Shown here: positions 16,011 to 23,660 of the stretch, piece by piece
Position numbering within the stretch: position 1 is the first letter of the stretch
Layout of the letters: every line of letters starts with the position of its first letter
Assembly (NCBI GenBank): GCA_001725415.1
Contig: MEGH01000002.1
Coordinates: forward strand, 111,442-175,441
Direction: 5' to 3'
From: Pseudonocardia sp. SCN 73-27
GTDB taxonomy: Bacteria > Actinomycetota > Actinomycetes > Mycobacteriales > Pseudonocardiaceae
DNA: 64,000 nucleotides
Position numbers and translations under genes: made by a program
The notes under the pieces: model-generated
The model's input: only the letters and a program-made list of their open reading frames with translations
Told to the model about the DNA's origin: nothing
The model's database searches: none

Positions 16011-16739
16011 GTGACCACTGCGATCCGCCCCCTCCCGCTCGGTTGGGCGGTGCTGCTGCCACTGGGGGTGGCAGCAGCGCTGATCCTGCTCCGGAGCGTT
16101 CTGGCCAGCACGAGCATGGCCCTGATCCTGGTGCTGGTGGTGGTGGCCGTCGCGATCCGCGGCGACCGGGCGGCGGGGGTGACCGCCGCGGTCGTCGCCG
16201 CAGCGGCGTTCGACTTCCTTCTGACAGAGCCCTACCTCAGCTTCACCATCCGAAGCGCCGGCGACATCGAGGCGGCGGTCCTGCTGTTCCTGGTCGGGAT
16301 CGCGGTCACCGAGGTCGCCCAGTGGGCGCGGCGTGAGCTCGACCGCGCCGCGCGGCGCGCGGCATACCTCGCAGGGGTCGCCGAGGCAGTCCGGATCGCG
16401 AGCGAGGGCCGGGGGGCGTCCGAGGTCGTGGAGGTCGTCGGCCGCATGATCGCCGAGGTGCTCGATCTCGACGGGTGCCGGTTCAGCGATGCCCCGCCGA
16501 GGCCTGATCGTCCTCGACTGTGCGACGACGGCATCGTGACCTGGCGTGGGCAAATGGTGGACATCGAGCATGCCGGCCTTCCGACGATGGATGTCGTCGA
16601 ACTGCCGGTCCGTGACGGATCAGGCGCCTTCCTGCTGACCTCCTCGACCCGGGTCCGCCGGCCGAGCCTCGAGCAGCGACAGGTCGCGGTCACGCTGGCG
16701 AGCCAGGTCCGTGTCGGCGACGGCAGGTCGCTGCGGTGA
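16011..16739 (+). CDS. DUF4118 membrane protein (KdpD-like sensor without kinase)
   Basis: A 242-residue protein whose first 105 residues form the four-helix DUF4118 membrane unit of KdpD-like sensors (LGWAVLLPLGVAAALILLRSV, MALILVLVVVAVAIRG, AAVVAAAAFDFLLTEPYLSFTI, AAVLLFLVGIAVTEVAQWARR). A coiled segment and a short GAF-like portion (about 125-235) follow. The histidine-kinase core of KdpD is absent, so the protein cannot autophosphorylate in the usual way. Stand-alone DUF4118 proteins are common in mycobacteria and relatives; their function is unknown. I use the GTG at 16011, immediately before the first membrane helix, although no good ribosome site is seen there. Confidence 0.7.
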   Translation: MTTAIRPLPLGWAVLLPLGVAAALILLRSVLASTSMALILVLVVVAVAIRGDRAAGVTAAVVAAAAFDFLLTEPYLSFTIRSAGDIEAAVLLFLVGIAVTEVAQWARRELDRAARRAAYLAGVAEAVRIASEGRGASEVVEVVGRMIAEVLDLDGCRFSDAPPRPDRPRLCDDGIVTWRGQMVDIEHAGLPTMDVVELPVRDGSGAFLLTSSTRVRRPSLEQRQVAVTLASQVRVGDGRSLR

Positions 16740-16846
16740 CCAGTGACGTCCGGCCGACCCGATCGAGAGCCACAGCGAGACCCGCCAGGGGTGAGCCGCT
16801 CACAGATCATCATCGATGTGTCCGCGGTGGTGGGCGAGGCGTCCGT

Positions 16847-17530
16847 TCAGGGCCTGCTGTCGACCTCCTCGGACGCCGGGCCGTCGGCCAGGAGTGCGGC
16901 GCACATCTGCTCGGCCAGCCAGCGTTCGTAGTCCGGTTCAGGCCAGTGCCGGGCGAGGACCAGGTTCCCGTAGTGGGCGGGGTCGTTGAGTATCCAGATG
17001 GCGTCGATCGCTCGTTCCAGGGCGAGCCCGGCGCGGATCGGCCCGATCTCGATGGCCCGTCTGACGACCATCTCGGCACCTGCTCGACGGTTGCGGAGCA
17101 GGGTGTCCCACAGATCGGCGATCTCGGTGGTCTCGTCGGCGGCGCGGTGGACGACCTCGAAGATCCGGGCGGCGCGGTGGCCCAGGAGGGTGCAGACCGC
17201 GGCGTAGGCGGTGAGCGCGGCGCGCGGCGTGGTGGCCTGCCAGACCGGGGCGAACCAGGGGCGCCGTGCGACGGGGACCGGCTCGTCGTCGCCGGCGAGG
17301 GCCTCGTCGAGCACCTGCTTGAGCAGGGCGGGTTTGGAGCCGAACGCGGCGGCGACGGTGGGTCGGGCGACACCGGCGATCTCGGCTACCTCACGCAGCG
17401 AGGCTGCGACGTAGCCGCGGTCGAGGAACAAGGTCCTCGCGGCCTCGACGATCGCCCGACGGGTGCGCCGGGCCGACTCGTCGCGGACCGTCGAGCGATA
17501 TGTGCGGCGCTCACCGTTGACGGCAGGCAT
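16847..17530 (-). CDS. TetR-family regulator
   Basis: A 227-residue repressor. The helix-turn-helix is at about 22-70 (RRAIVEAARTLFLDRGYVAASLREVAEIAGVARPTVAAAFGSK), and the rest is a helical ligand-binding domain. The ATG at 17530 is taken because the frame further left overlaps the divergent cupin gene and looks non-coding. It is transcribed away from the cupin gene across a 57-base intergenic region. The usual inference is that it controls both itself and the cupin. The ligand is unknown. Confidence 0.88.
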   Translation of the reverse strand: MPAVNGERRTYRSTVRDESARRTRRAIVEAARTLFLDRGYVAASLREVAEIAGVARPTVAAAFGSKPALLKQVLDEALAGDDEPVPVARRPWFAPVWQATTPRAALTAYAAVCTLLGHRAARIFEVVHRAADETTEIADLWDTLLRNRRAGAEMVVRRAIEIGPIRAGLALERAIDAIWILNDPAHYGNLVLARHWPEPDYERWLAEQMCAALLADGPASEEVDSRP

Positions 17531-17553
17531 CAGTCGAGGATACTCCCGTATGT

Positions 17554-17570
17554 TGGATAGACAGCGTCCA
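17554..17570. promoter_or_regulatory. Possible TetR operator between TetR and cupin genes
   Basis: TGGATAGACAGCGTCCA has TGGA/TCCA arms and lies in the 57-base divergent space, 17 bases before the cupin ATG. The TATGTT just upstream could serve as a minus-10. Only the four outer bases of each arm pair, so support is weak; its position is the main argument. Confidence 0.3.
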
Positions 17571-17587
17571 GTCAAAGAGGGGTCCAG

Positions 17588-18079
17588 ATGTCGACGTCGG
17601 GCTCGGGCATGCCCTACATGCTGCGCTCCGGTGAGGGTGATGCCCTGTGGTTCCTGGGCAGCCTCGCCACGGTCAAGACCACCGGCGCCCACACTCGCGG
17701 CGCGCTCACGATCGTCGAGTTCCTCAACCCGGCCGGGTTCGCCCCACCGCTGCACCGGCACCTGGCCGAGGACGAGGCGTTCTACATCCTCGACGGGCAC
17801 GCCCGGTTCCGGTGCGGTGAGGACGTTCTCGATGCCGGGCCGGGCGACTTCGTCCTGCTCCCGGTCAACCGTCCGCACACCTTCCTCGTCGGGCCGGACC
17901 AGCCCCTGCGGGCCCTGCAGATCACCACCCCGGCCGGCTTCGAGGACTTCGCCGCCGAGGTCGCCCGACCGGCCGCGGAACGACGCCTTCCCGACCCGGG
18001 ACCCGTCGATCCTGCCGCGCTCGGCCATGCCGCCGGCCGACACGCCCTCGAGCTGCTCGGACCGCCGCCCCAGCACTGA
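17588..18079 (+). CDS. Cupin-domain protein
   Basis: A 163-residue single cupin. Motif 1 is at about 55-75 (PPLHRHLAEDEAFYILDG) with the two His and the Glu of the metal site. Motif 2 is near 88-106 (AGPGDFVLLPVNRPHTF). A C-terminal helix follows that often occurs in quercetinase-like or polyketide-associated cupins. The ATG is preceded by AGAGGGGTCC. It is divergent to the TetR gene and probably its target. Possible activities are dioxygenation or ligand binding; no specific reaction can be assigned. Confidence 0.82.
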   Translation: MSTSGSGMPYMLRSGEGDALWFLGSLATVKTTGAHTRGALTIVEFLNPAGFAPPLHRHLAEDEAFYILDGHARFRCGEDVLDAGPGDFVLLPVNRPHTFLVGPDQPLRALQITTPAGFEDFAAEVARPAAERRLPDPGPVDPAALGHAAGRHALELLGPPPQH

Positions 18080-18369
18080 GCGCACCGAACCGGCCCGATC
18101 ACACCGTCGATGCTCCATGGGCACGGCGCGAGATGCGCGTCCTCCTGAGATCGCGGCGCTTCTCCGGGAGGTCGAGTACGCCCGGGACGATGTCGTCCTC
18201 ACCATCTCCGATCGCTGCGGGGGTCCGGGCGTGTCCTCGAACCGCGCGCAGCCGTGAGTCCGTGCCGGGCGGGGCCTTGGTTCGCCGCGTATGTCGTGAT
18301 CATATTCATGGATTGCGAGTACTGACGGATGAGCGTGGGGTCGCGCCCGGCCCCGTGGGGAGTGGCTCC

Positions 18370-18897
18370 ATGACCATCGACGACGACCGGCTGCGCACGC
18401 TCATGGACCGCGCGGAGATCCACGACGTGCTGATGCGCTACTGCCGCGGGGTCGACCGGGGCGACGTCGAGCTGCTCCGCACCGTCTACCACCTCGACTC
18501 CGTCGACGACCACGGCTACTGGTCGGGCCCCGGCCAGGAGTTCGGGGAGTTCATCGTCGGGAGGCTGGCGTCGGCAGCGCTGCGCACGACGCACGCGGTG
18601 GCGAACGAGCTCATCGAGCTCGACGGGGACGCGGCGCGGGTCGAGACCTACGTCTTCGCCTACCTGTGGCGGGCGACCGAGTCAGCGGAGAACGCCGAGG
18701 CGCTCGACGTCTTCGCCGGTCGGTACGTCGACCTGTTCGCGCGGAGGGACGGGGTGTGGCGGATCGCGAGTCGCACGGTGGTGCACGACTGGTCGTGCAC
18801 CCCGCAGGTTCTCCCGCCGGCGCTGGGCCTGCCTCTCGACGCGTTCGTCCGGGGCAGGCGCGACCGTTCCGACCCCTGCTACGGCGCCGTGGGGTGA
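18370..18897 (+). CDS. SnoaL-like / NTF2-fold protein
   Basis: A 175-residue protein with the SnoaL_4 pattern: MDRAEIHDVLMRYCRGVDRGDVELLRTVYH at the start, a middle HAVANELIELDG strand and VWRIASRTVVHDW near the end. Members include dehydratases and isomerases acting on ring compounds, and many are uncharacterised. The HDVLMRYCRGVDRGD segment supplies the conserved Tyr and Asp of the putative active site. The ATG at 18370 has GGGGAG ten bases upstream; the open frame further left is not credible. The 290 bases between it and the cupin gene contain no gene. Confidence 0.8.
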   Translation: MTIDDDRLRTLMDRAEIHDVLMRYCRGVDRGDVELLRTVYHLDSVDDHGYWSGPGQEFGEFIVGRLASAALRTTHAVANELIELDGDAARVETYVFAYLWRATESAENAEALDVFAGRYVDLFARRDGVWRIASRTVVHDWSCTPQVLPPALGLPLDAFVRGRRDRSDPCYGAVG

Positions 18898-18949
18898 GCG
18901 GGCGGATGTCGTCGAGCCGGCGATCGCCGTTCGTCGGTGGTGCTGTGGG

Positions 18950-18990
18950 AGTTCGGACCTCCAGTCGGGGGGCGAGTGAAGGTCCGAACT
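18950..18990. repeat. Perfect 11-base inverted repeat, 19-base loop
   Basis: AGTTCGGACCT at 18950-18960 is exactly repeated inverted as AGGTCCGAACT at 18980-18990. It begins 53 bases after the stop of the SnoaL-like gene and could fold as a factor-independent terminator lacking a U-tract. It could also be the trace of a mobile-element end, since a gene remnant follows at 19094. Confidence 0.55.
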
Positions 18991-19093
18991 GCCGGTGGAC
19001 TCGGCCCCGCGATGCGCGGCGCTACGCGAGGAATCGTCGTTGCGCGGAATGTGACCGGTCGACCCGCGGGCGTAGCGACAGTGCGGCTGCAGG

Positions 19094-19276
19094 TTGCCGA
19101 TCCCGGCCCCTTACCTGCACTTTCATCCGGATTCGGGCCCAACGGCCTACGCCGCGCGGGAGGGCGCCGACCTCCGGGCCCCCGTCCAGGCGTTGCTGAT
19201 GGTGCTCACCGGGCGGGTCGCTCCCGCGCTCCCGCAGCTCACGGGCCCGGGTGTGGAGCGACTGGGCGCCGACTAG
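19094..19276 (+). pseudogene. 3' remnant of a maleylpyruvate-isomerase-family (DinB-like) gene
   Basis: Sixty codons end in a stop at 19276 and read like the C-terminus of mycothiol-dependent maleylpyruvate-isomerase family proteins: HPDSGPTAYAAREGADLR, ALLMVLTGR, and a closing LTGPGVERL. The frame is blocked by a stop at 19073-19075 and the required N-terminal four-helix metal-binding part is missing, so only the tail remains. It lies in an otherwise empty 590-base gap (18898-19488) bounded by two perfect inverted repeats. Confidence 0.55.
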
Positions 19277-19388
19277 GTGGACGGGTCACCGCGCCGACTG
19301 CTCGACGTTCTCACGCTCGCGGGCGGACACCCACTCGACGACCGCCCCGAGCAGCGCGTTCCTCCGGTTGCTCATGCCGCGGCCGAGT

Positions 19389-19417
19389 ACATCTGTTGTC
19401 CTCGGAACAACAGATGT
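19389..19417. promoter_or_regulatory. Perfect 11-base inverted repeat, 7-base spacer, upstream of cupin
   Basis: ACATCTGTTGT (19389-19399) and ACAACAGATGT (19407-19417) are perfect inverses around CCTCGGA. The element is strikingly AT-rich for this DNA and lies 72 bases before the cupin ATG at 19489. This architecture is typical of an operator for a dimeric regulator, or of a strong mRNA hairpin. No regulator gene is adjacent; the nearest downstream gene on the other strand is a monooxygenase. Confidence 0.55.
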
Positions 19418-19488
19418 CGTCGGCATGTACAACGGCGGCGGCATGGCGCAGAGTGCCGGGGACAGCGAACCAGCGGCGCGGAGGTGTC

Positions 19489-19965
19489 ATGTTCGGCGAC
19501 GAGATCGTGCTCGGCCCGCTCCCCAAGGGGATCACGCTCGCGAACGAGGGCGTGCAGAAGCGGATCTGGAACATCCTGGGCCACACCTACTACATGAAGG
19601 CGGCCAGCGACTCGAGCTTCGCGTTCGAGACCTACGACCCGCCCGGCACCGGTGTCCCGCCGCACGTGCACCCCACCCAGGACGAGCACATCTATGTCCT
19701 CGAGGGTGTGTTCACCCTCTATCTCGACGGCCAGTGGGAGACGGCGGGGCCGGGGGACACGGTGCGGATGCCGCGCAACCTCCCGCATGCCTACTACAAC
19801 CGCAGCGAGGCGCCGACGCGTGCGCTGTTCTGGGTGAGCCCGTCGGGAAAGCTCGCCCAGCTGTTCGACAAGCTGCACGACCTGGAGGACCCGGCCGAGG
19901 TCGTCAGGCTCTCGGCCGAGTGCGATGTGAACTTCCTGCCGCCCGGCTCGGTGGAGGGCGCCTGA
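19489..19965 (+). CDS. Cupin-domain protein
   Basis: A 158-residue single cupin with complete motifs: GTGVPPHVHPTQDEHIYVLEG at about 54-74, with metal ligands from the two His and the Glu, and PGDTVRMPRNLPHAYYN at about 88-104 with the third His. It ends with a helical tail (SPSGKLAQLFDKLHDLEDP) seen in many stand-alone cupins. The ATG follows GGAGGTGTC. It is the only intact gene between two inverted repeats, and converges with the monooxygenase gene at 19975, nine bases away. The function is unassigned. Confidence 0.82.
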   Translation: MFGDEIVLGPLPKGITLANEGVQKRIWNILGHTYYMKAASDSSFAFETYDPPGTGVPPHVHPTQDEHIYVLEGVFTLYLDGQWETAGPGDTVRMPRNLPHAYYNRSEAPTRALFWVSPSGKLAQLFDKLHDLEDPAEVVRLSAECDVNFLPPGSVEGA

Positions 19966-19974
19966 GCGGCCTGC

Positions 19975-21210
19975 TCAGCCGAGGCGGTTGACCTGGTCCT
20001 TGGAGGCGCCGCTGACCTGCGCGTAGCCGTTGACGACGGCGTCGAGCTCAGCGGCGTCGATGATGTCGTCGAGGTGGCCGAAGCCGTCGGGGGCGCGTCG
20101 TTCGACCTCGTCGATGACGCTCTCGGGGCCGCCGATGCGGTTGCGCAGGACGATCTCGCTGGTGGCGGCGAGCCGTTCGTCCTCGTAGGCCGTGAGTGCG
20201 GCGGCCGGGTCGTCGGCGTGTCGCAGGAGGCAGGCGGAAACGGCGGCGGCGTCGAGGATGGCTTGGCCGGCGCCGTTGGATCCCATGGGGTACATGGGGT
20301 GGGCGGCGTCGCCGAGCAGGGTGACGCGGCCGTGGGTCCAGCGTGGGAGGGGGTCGCGATCGCACATCGGGAACGCGAATGCCTCGGGGGTGGCCCGGAC
20401 GAGGGCGGCGTGGTCGACCTCGGGCAGGTGGAAGCGTCCGATGTGCTGTTCGAGATCGGCCGGGTCTGCCGGGCGTGACCAGTCCTGCCGCTCGGGGGGC
20501 GGGTCGCCGGGCCGGCCGGTGCGGATGCAGATGGCCCAGTTCGTGAGCGTCGTACCGGGCGTCCGACCTGCACCGATCGGGTAGACGACCAGCTTGGCGG
20601 CGGTACCGCCGGCGATGAGCATGGAACGGCCGCCGCCGAAGGAGGGCCAGTCGGTGGCGCCGCGCCACATCATGACGCCGTTCCAGCGGGGTGGGCCCTC
20701 GTCCGGGAAGAGGAGTGCCCGCACGGTGGAGTGGATGCCGTCGGCGGCGACGAGGACGTCGCCGTGGACGTCGTCCTGTCCATCGGCGACGCGCACCCGT
20801 ACGCCGGACGCGTCCTGGTCGAACTCGACGAGCCGGTGCCCGGTCCGGACGGCGTCGTCACCGAGCCGTTCACGCACCGCCCGCAGCAGCACCCCTTGCA
20901 GCCGGCCGCGGTGCAGGGAGAACTGGGGGAGCGTGAACCCGGCGTCGAGACCGCAGGGCCGGCGCAGGATCTCCTGGCCGAGCCGGTGCAGGTAGGACAG
21001 CTGCGTGGTGCGGATCGCGATCTCGTCGAGACGGTCGAGCAACCCCAATGCCGCGAGCTCCTTGACGGCGTGCGGCAGCGCGTTGATGCCGACGCCGAGC
21101 TCGCGGATCGCACGGCCCTGTTCGACGATCTCGCAGTCGATCCCGTCCTGGTGCAGGCGCAGGGCGGTGGTCAGCCCACCGATCCCCGCGCCCGCGACGA
21201 CGACCTTCAT
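19975..21210 (-). CDS. FAD-dependent aromatic hydroxylase (salicylate-hydroxylase-like)
   Basis: A 411-residue group A flavoprotein monooxygenase. It has the N-terminal FAD motif VVVAGAGIGGLTTALRLHQDG, the DG motif LVAADGIHSTVRALLF near 165 and the GD motif VTLLGDAAHPMYPMGSNGAGQAILDAA near 290. Enzymes of this group hydroxylate phenolic acids with NAD(P)H and O2. Starts further upstream at 21246 or 21291 are possible, but the conserved protein begins at MKVVVAGAG (21210), which follows a G-rich site. It is transcribed after the DinB-like gene with a 49-base gap. The substrate cannot be named. Confidence 0.85.
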   Translation of the reverse strand: MKVVVAGAGIGGLTTALRLHQDGIDCEIVEQGRAIRELGVGINALPHAVKELAALGLLDRLDEIAIRTTQLSYLHRLGQEILRRPCGLDAGFTLPQFSLHRGRLQGVLLRAVRERLGDDAVRTGHRLVEFDQDASGVRVRVADGQDDVHGDVLVAADGIHSTVRALLFPDEGPPRWNGVMMWRGATDWPSFGGGRSMLIAGGTAAKLVVYPIGAGRTPGTTLTNWAICIRTGRPGDPPPERQDWSRPADPADLEQHIGRFHLPEVDHAALVRATPEAFAFPMCDRDPLPRWTHGRVTLLGDAAHPMYPMGSNGAGQAILDAAAVSACLLRHADDPAAALTAYEDERLAATSEIVLRNRIGGPESVIDEVERRAPDGFGHLDDIIDAAELDAVVNGYAQVSGASKDQVNRLG

Positions 21211-21259
21211 GCCGGCACCCCCCAGCCCGATCGCCCTCAGCATGGACCGGACGTGTCGC

Positions 21260-21853
21260 TCACGCCAGCAGCGTGCCGGGGGCCGGCTCATAGGGCTGGA
21301 AGAAGTCGTTGGCCGGGGCGCCTGCGAGGGTGAGGACCAGCGCCGGGACGGCGACGCCGTCGATCTGCTCGCGGACGATGTCGGCGTGCCCCGCGTGCCG
21401 GGCGTACTCCTCGACCAGGTGCAGCAGGTAGTAGCGGGCGTGGATCGGCCGCGCGTCGAAGATGCCCTCCCAGGGCGCGGGCGGCGCCAGGGTCTCGGCG
21501 GCCGGGTCGATCGATGCGAGCACGGCCATCAGCTCGGCGCGGGCCTTGTCGAAGTCGTCGATCGTCGCGGCCACGGTCTCGTCGTCGCGCACGACGAACC
21601 CGTCCGCGTACGCGGCGTAGGCCTCGGCGTCGAGCGCCTGGTCGACGACCCCGCTCGTCAACCGCTGCACCGAGCCCCGCAGGCCCTGCGCGGAGTGCTT
21701 GATGATCCCGCCGATCGACAGCGCGCTGCGGCACGGCGTCTCGCGGGCCTGCTCCTCGGTGAGCCCGAACGCGGCCGAGCGGATGGCGGTGAGCTGCTGC
21801 TCGAGGTAGTTGACGATTCCGGTGATCTCGTCGTGGCGGGCGGGTGCGTACAT
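21260..21853 (-). CDS. DinB/DUF664-family protein
   Basis: A 197-residue four-helix protein of the DinB-like superfamily. Helix 1 holds EITGIVNYLEQQLTAIRSAAFGLTEEQARETPCRSALSIGGIIKH, ending with the first metal-site His, and RYYLLHLVEEYARHAGHADIVREQIDG provides the later His residues of the HxxxEYxRHAGH signature. Many relatives are mycothiol- or bacillithiol-dependent enzymes. I take the ATG at 21853, with GAGGA five bases upstream, rather than the frame start at 21883. It is co-oriented with a hydrolase and a DUF899 gene upstream and the monooxygenase downstream, so a small detoxification operon is plausible. Confidence 0.8.
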   Translation of the reverse strand: MYAPARHDEITGIVNYLEQQLTAIRSAAFGLTEEQARETPCRSALSIGGIIKHSAQGLRGSVQRLTSGVVDQALDAEAYAAYADGFVVRDDETVAATIDDFDKARAELMAVLASIDPAAETLAPPAPWEGIFDARPIHARYYLLHLVEEYARHAGHADIVREQIDGVAVPALVLTLAGAPANDFFQPYEPAPGTLLA

Positions 21854-21925
21854 CGGGGTCCTCCGTGGTTCGGCGTCGGCCACGACTCTGCCCGGACATG
21901 CGGTCGGATCCCGTCCGCAAGAGCT

Positions 21926-22744
21926 CTAGAAGAGGTCGGGCGTCGGCGGCGGCACGTCGTCGAGGAACGCGGTGACCATCGGGACCAGCACCGCGGCCTC
22001 GCCCGAGAGGCCGACGTGCGACATCGCCGGCAGGATCACCAGCCGCGCGGGCGGCGGCCCGGACAGCATTCCCGATGCCGCTGCCTGCTCGTCGCCACCG
22101 CCACGCAGGCGGAACATCTCCACCGCGTGCTCGGGACGCACACCGTCGGCGTCGCCGACGATGACCATCGTCGGAGCCGCGATCGAGCGCATCTCGTCGT
22201 CGCTGATCTGCTGGTCCTCGACGTTCAGGACCTTCATCTTGTCCATGTAGGCCTCGAACGCAGCCGGGTCGGGCGTGTGCTCCATGAACGCCTTCTCGAC
22301 GGGCGAGCCTGCGAACGCGGCCGCGCTCAGCTGCCGGACGACCTCGCCCACCACCGGGTACCAGCCGTCGCGACGGTAGGTCGCCGACAGCGAGACCAGC
22401 TTGCCGACGAGAGCCGGGTGCCTCAGCGCGAGCTGCAGCGCGACGCCGCCGCCCTGCGAGTAGCCCATGACGTCGGCACGCTCGACACCCAACGCGCGCA
22501 ACAGTTCGGCGGCGTCGTCGGCGAACTGCTCGTAGGACATCGGGCGCGACGTGTCCGGGGTGCGGCCGTGCCCCTGCTGGTCGTAGACGATCACGGGCCG
22601 CGTGGCCGCGAAGGCCGAGGTCCAGGCGGCCATCGAGCCCGTCCCCATGAAGGCACCCGGGATCAGCAGCAGCGGGATCCGCGACGAGCCGAGCTCGCCG
22701 TGGACCTCGAAGTACAGGTCCAGACCGTTGATCTGCTCCCTCAT
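21926..22744 (-). CDS. Alpha/beta hydrolase
   Basis: A 272-residue hydrolase. The oxyanion region is LLLIPGAFMGTGSM (25-38), the nucleophile motif GYSQGG is at 94-99, the acid is in VIVGDADGV (194-202) and the catalytic His is in PAMSHVGLSG (239-248). The YDQQGHGRT segment is the usual strand after the oxyanion loop. The ATG at 22744 overlaps the DUF899 stop by four bases, so the two are co-translated. The sequence suggests an esterase or haloperoxidase-like hydrolase without fixing the substrate. Confidence 0.85.
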   Translation of the reverse strand: MREQINGLDLYFEVHGELGSSRIPLLLIPGAFMGTGSMAAWTSAFAATRPVIVYDQQGHGRTPDTSRPMSYEQFADDAAELLRALGVERADVMGYSQGGGVALQLALRHPALVGKLVSLSATYRRDGWYPVVGEVVRQLSAAAFAGSPVEKAFMEHTPDPAAFEAYMDKMKVLNVEDQQISDDEMRSIAAPTMVIVGDADGVRPEHAVEMFRLRGGGDEQAAASGMLSGPPPARLVILPAMSHVGLSGEAAVLVPMVTAFLDDVPPPTPDLF

Positions 22745-23433
22745 GACGCGCCGTACAGCCGCGCGACGTCGGGGGAGTCGAGCCACTTCGAGTAGGTGGG
22801 CGACTGCGGCCAGCCGTCGGGCGAGTCCTGCCACTCCTCCTGACGGCCCCACGGCAGCACGTCGACCAGCGGGAACGTGTGGCTGAGCTGCTCGGTGCCA
22901 CGGCCGTTGGTGTGCCAGGTGCGGTAGACCGTGTCGCCGTCGCGCAGGAACACGTTCACCCCGAAGCCCTCGCCCGGGCCGGCGCCCATGTCGGAGCTGA
23001 ACGAGCTCTCCGACGACGAGTACCAGTCCATCCGGTTGCCGACCTTCTCGCGGTAGGCCAGCGCCTCGTCGATCGGCCCGTGGGTGACGACGACGAAGCG
23101 CGCGTCGTAGTTGTCGAGGAAGCCCAGCCGGACGTACTGGGAGGTCAGGCCGGTGCAGCCGCCGCACTGCCACTCCGCGTCGTCGAACCACATGTGGTTG
23201 TAGACGATGAGCTGGGAGCGCCCGTCGAACACGTCGGCGAGGCGCACGGGTCCGTCGGCGCCGATCAGGGTGTAGCCGGGCAGCTCGACCATCGGGAGCC
23301 GGCGACGCTGGGCGGCGATGGCGTCGAGCTCGCGGGTCGCGGCCTTCTCCCGCACCCGCAGCTCGTCGAGGGCGGCCCGCCACGTCTGCTGGTCGACGAC
23401 GGGTGGCAGGGCGCCGGCGTTCTGCTCGGTCAT
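22741..23433 (-). CDS. DUF899 thioredoxin-like protein
   Basis: A 230-residue member of the DUF899 family, which has a thioredoxin-like fold. Typical segments are LRVREKAATRELDAIAAQRRRLPMV at 25-50, LIVYNHMWF, the CGGC pair in WQCGGCTGLTSQ and the closing DVLPWGRQEEWQDSP. The two cysteines are placed as in a redox CxxC site. I use the ATG at 23433 because AGGAAC precedes it; the in-frame start at 23496 has none. It heads a minus-strand set with hydrolase, DinB-like and monooxygenase genes. The function is unknown. Confidence 0.85.
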   Translation of the reverse strand: MTEQNAGALPPVVDQQTWRAALDELRVREKAATRELDAIAAQRRRLPMVELPGYTLIGADGPVRLADVFDGRSQLIVYNHMWFDDAEWQCGGCTGLTSQYVRLGFLDNYDARFVVVTHGPIDEALAYREKVGNRMDWYSSSESSFSSDMGAGPGEGFGVNVFLRDGDTVYRTWHTNGRGTEQLSHTFPLVDVLPWGRQEEWQDSPDGWPQSPTYSKWLDSPDVARLYGAS

Positions 23434-23660
23434 GGTTCCTCCCGGGCTCGGTGGACAGCTCTCGACGTGGAGACGATGCCGGGGCGCCGAATTCATCGGT
23501 GCCGCCGAACGTCGCGACGAGCAGCGCGAGAACGCTGAACCGGGATCAACCGCGTGTTGCGGGACAGCGCCGGACTGCGCCGGGGAACTCGTGACGGCAG
23601 CCGATTAGATTCCGGCGCGGTCGACGTCTTCTCCTCGACGAGCCGACGAAGGAGCAGCAG

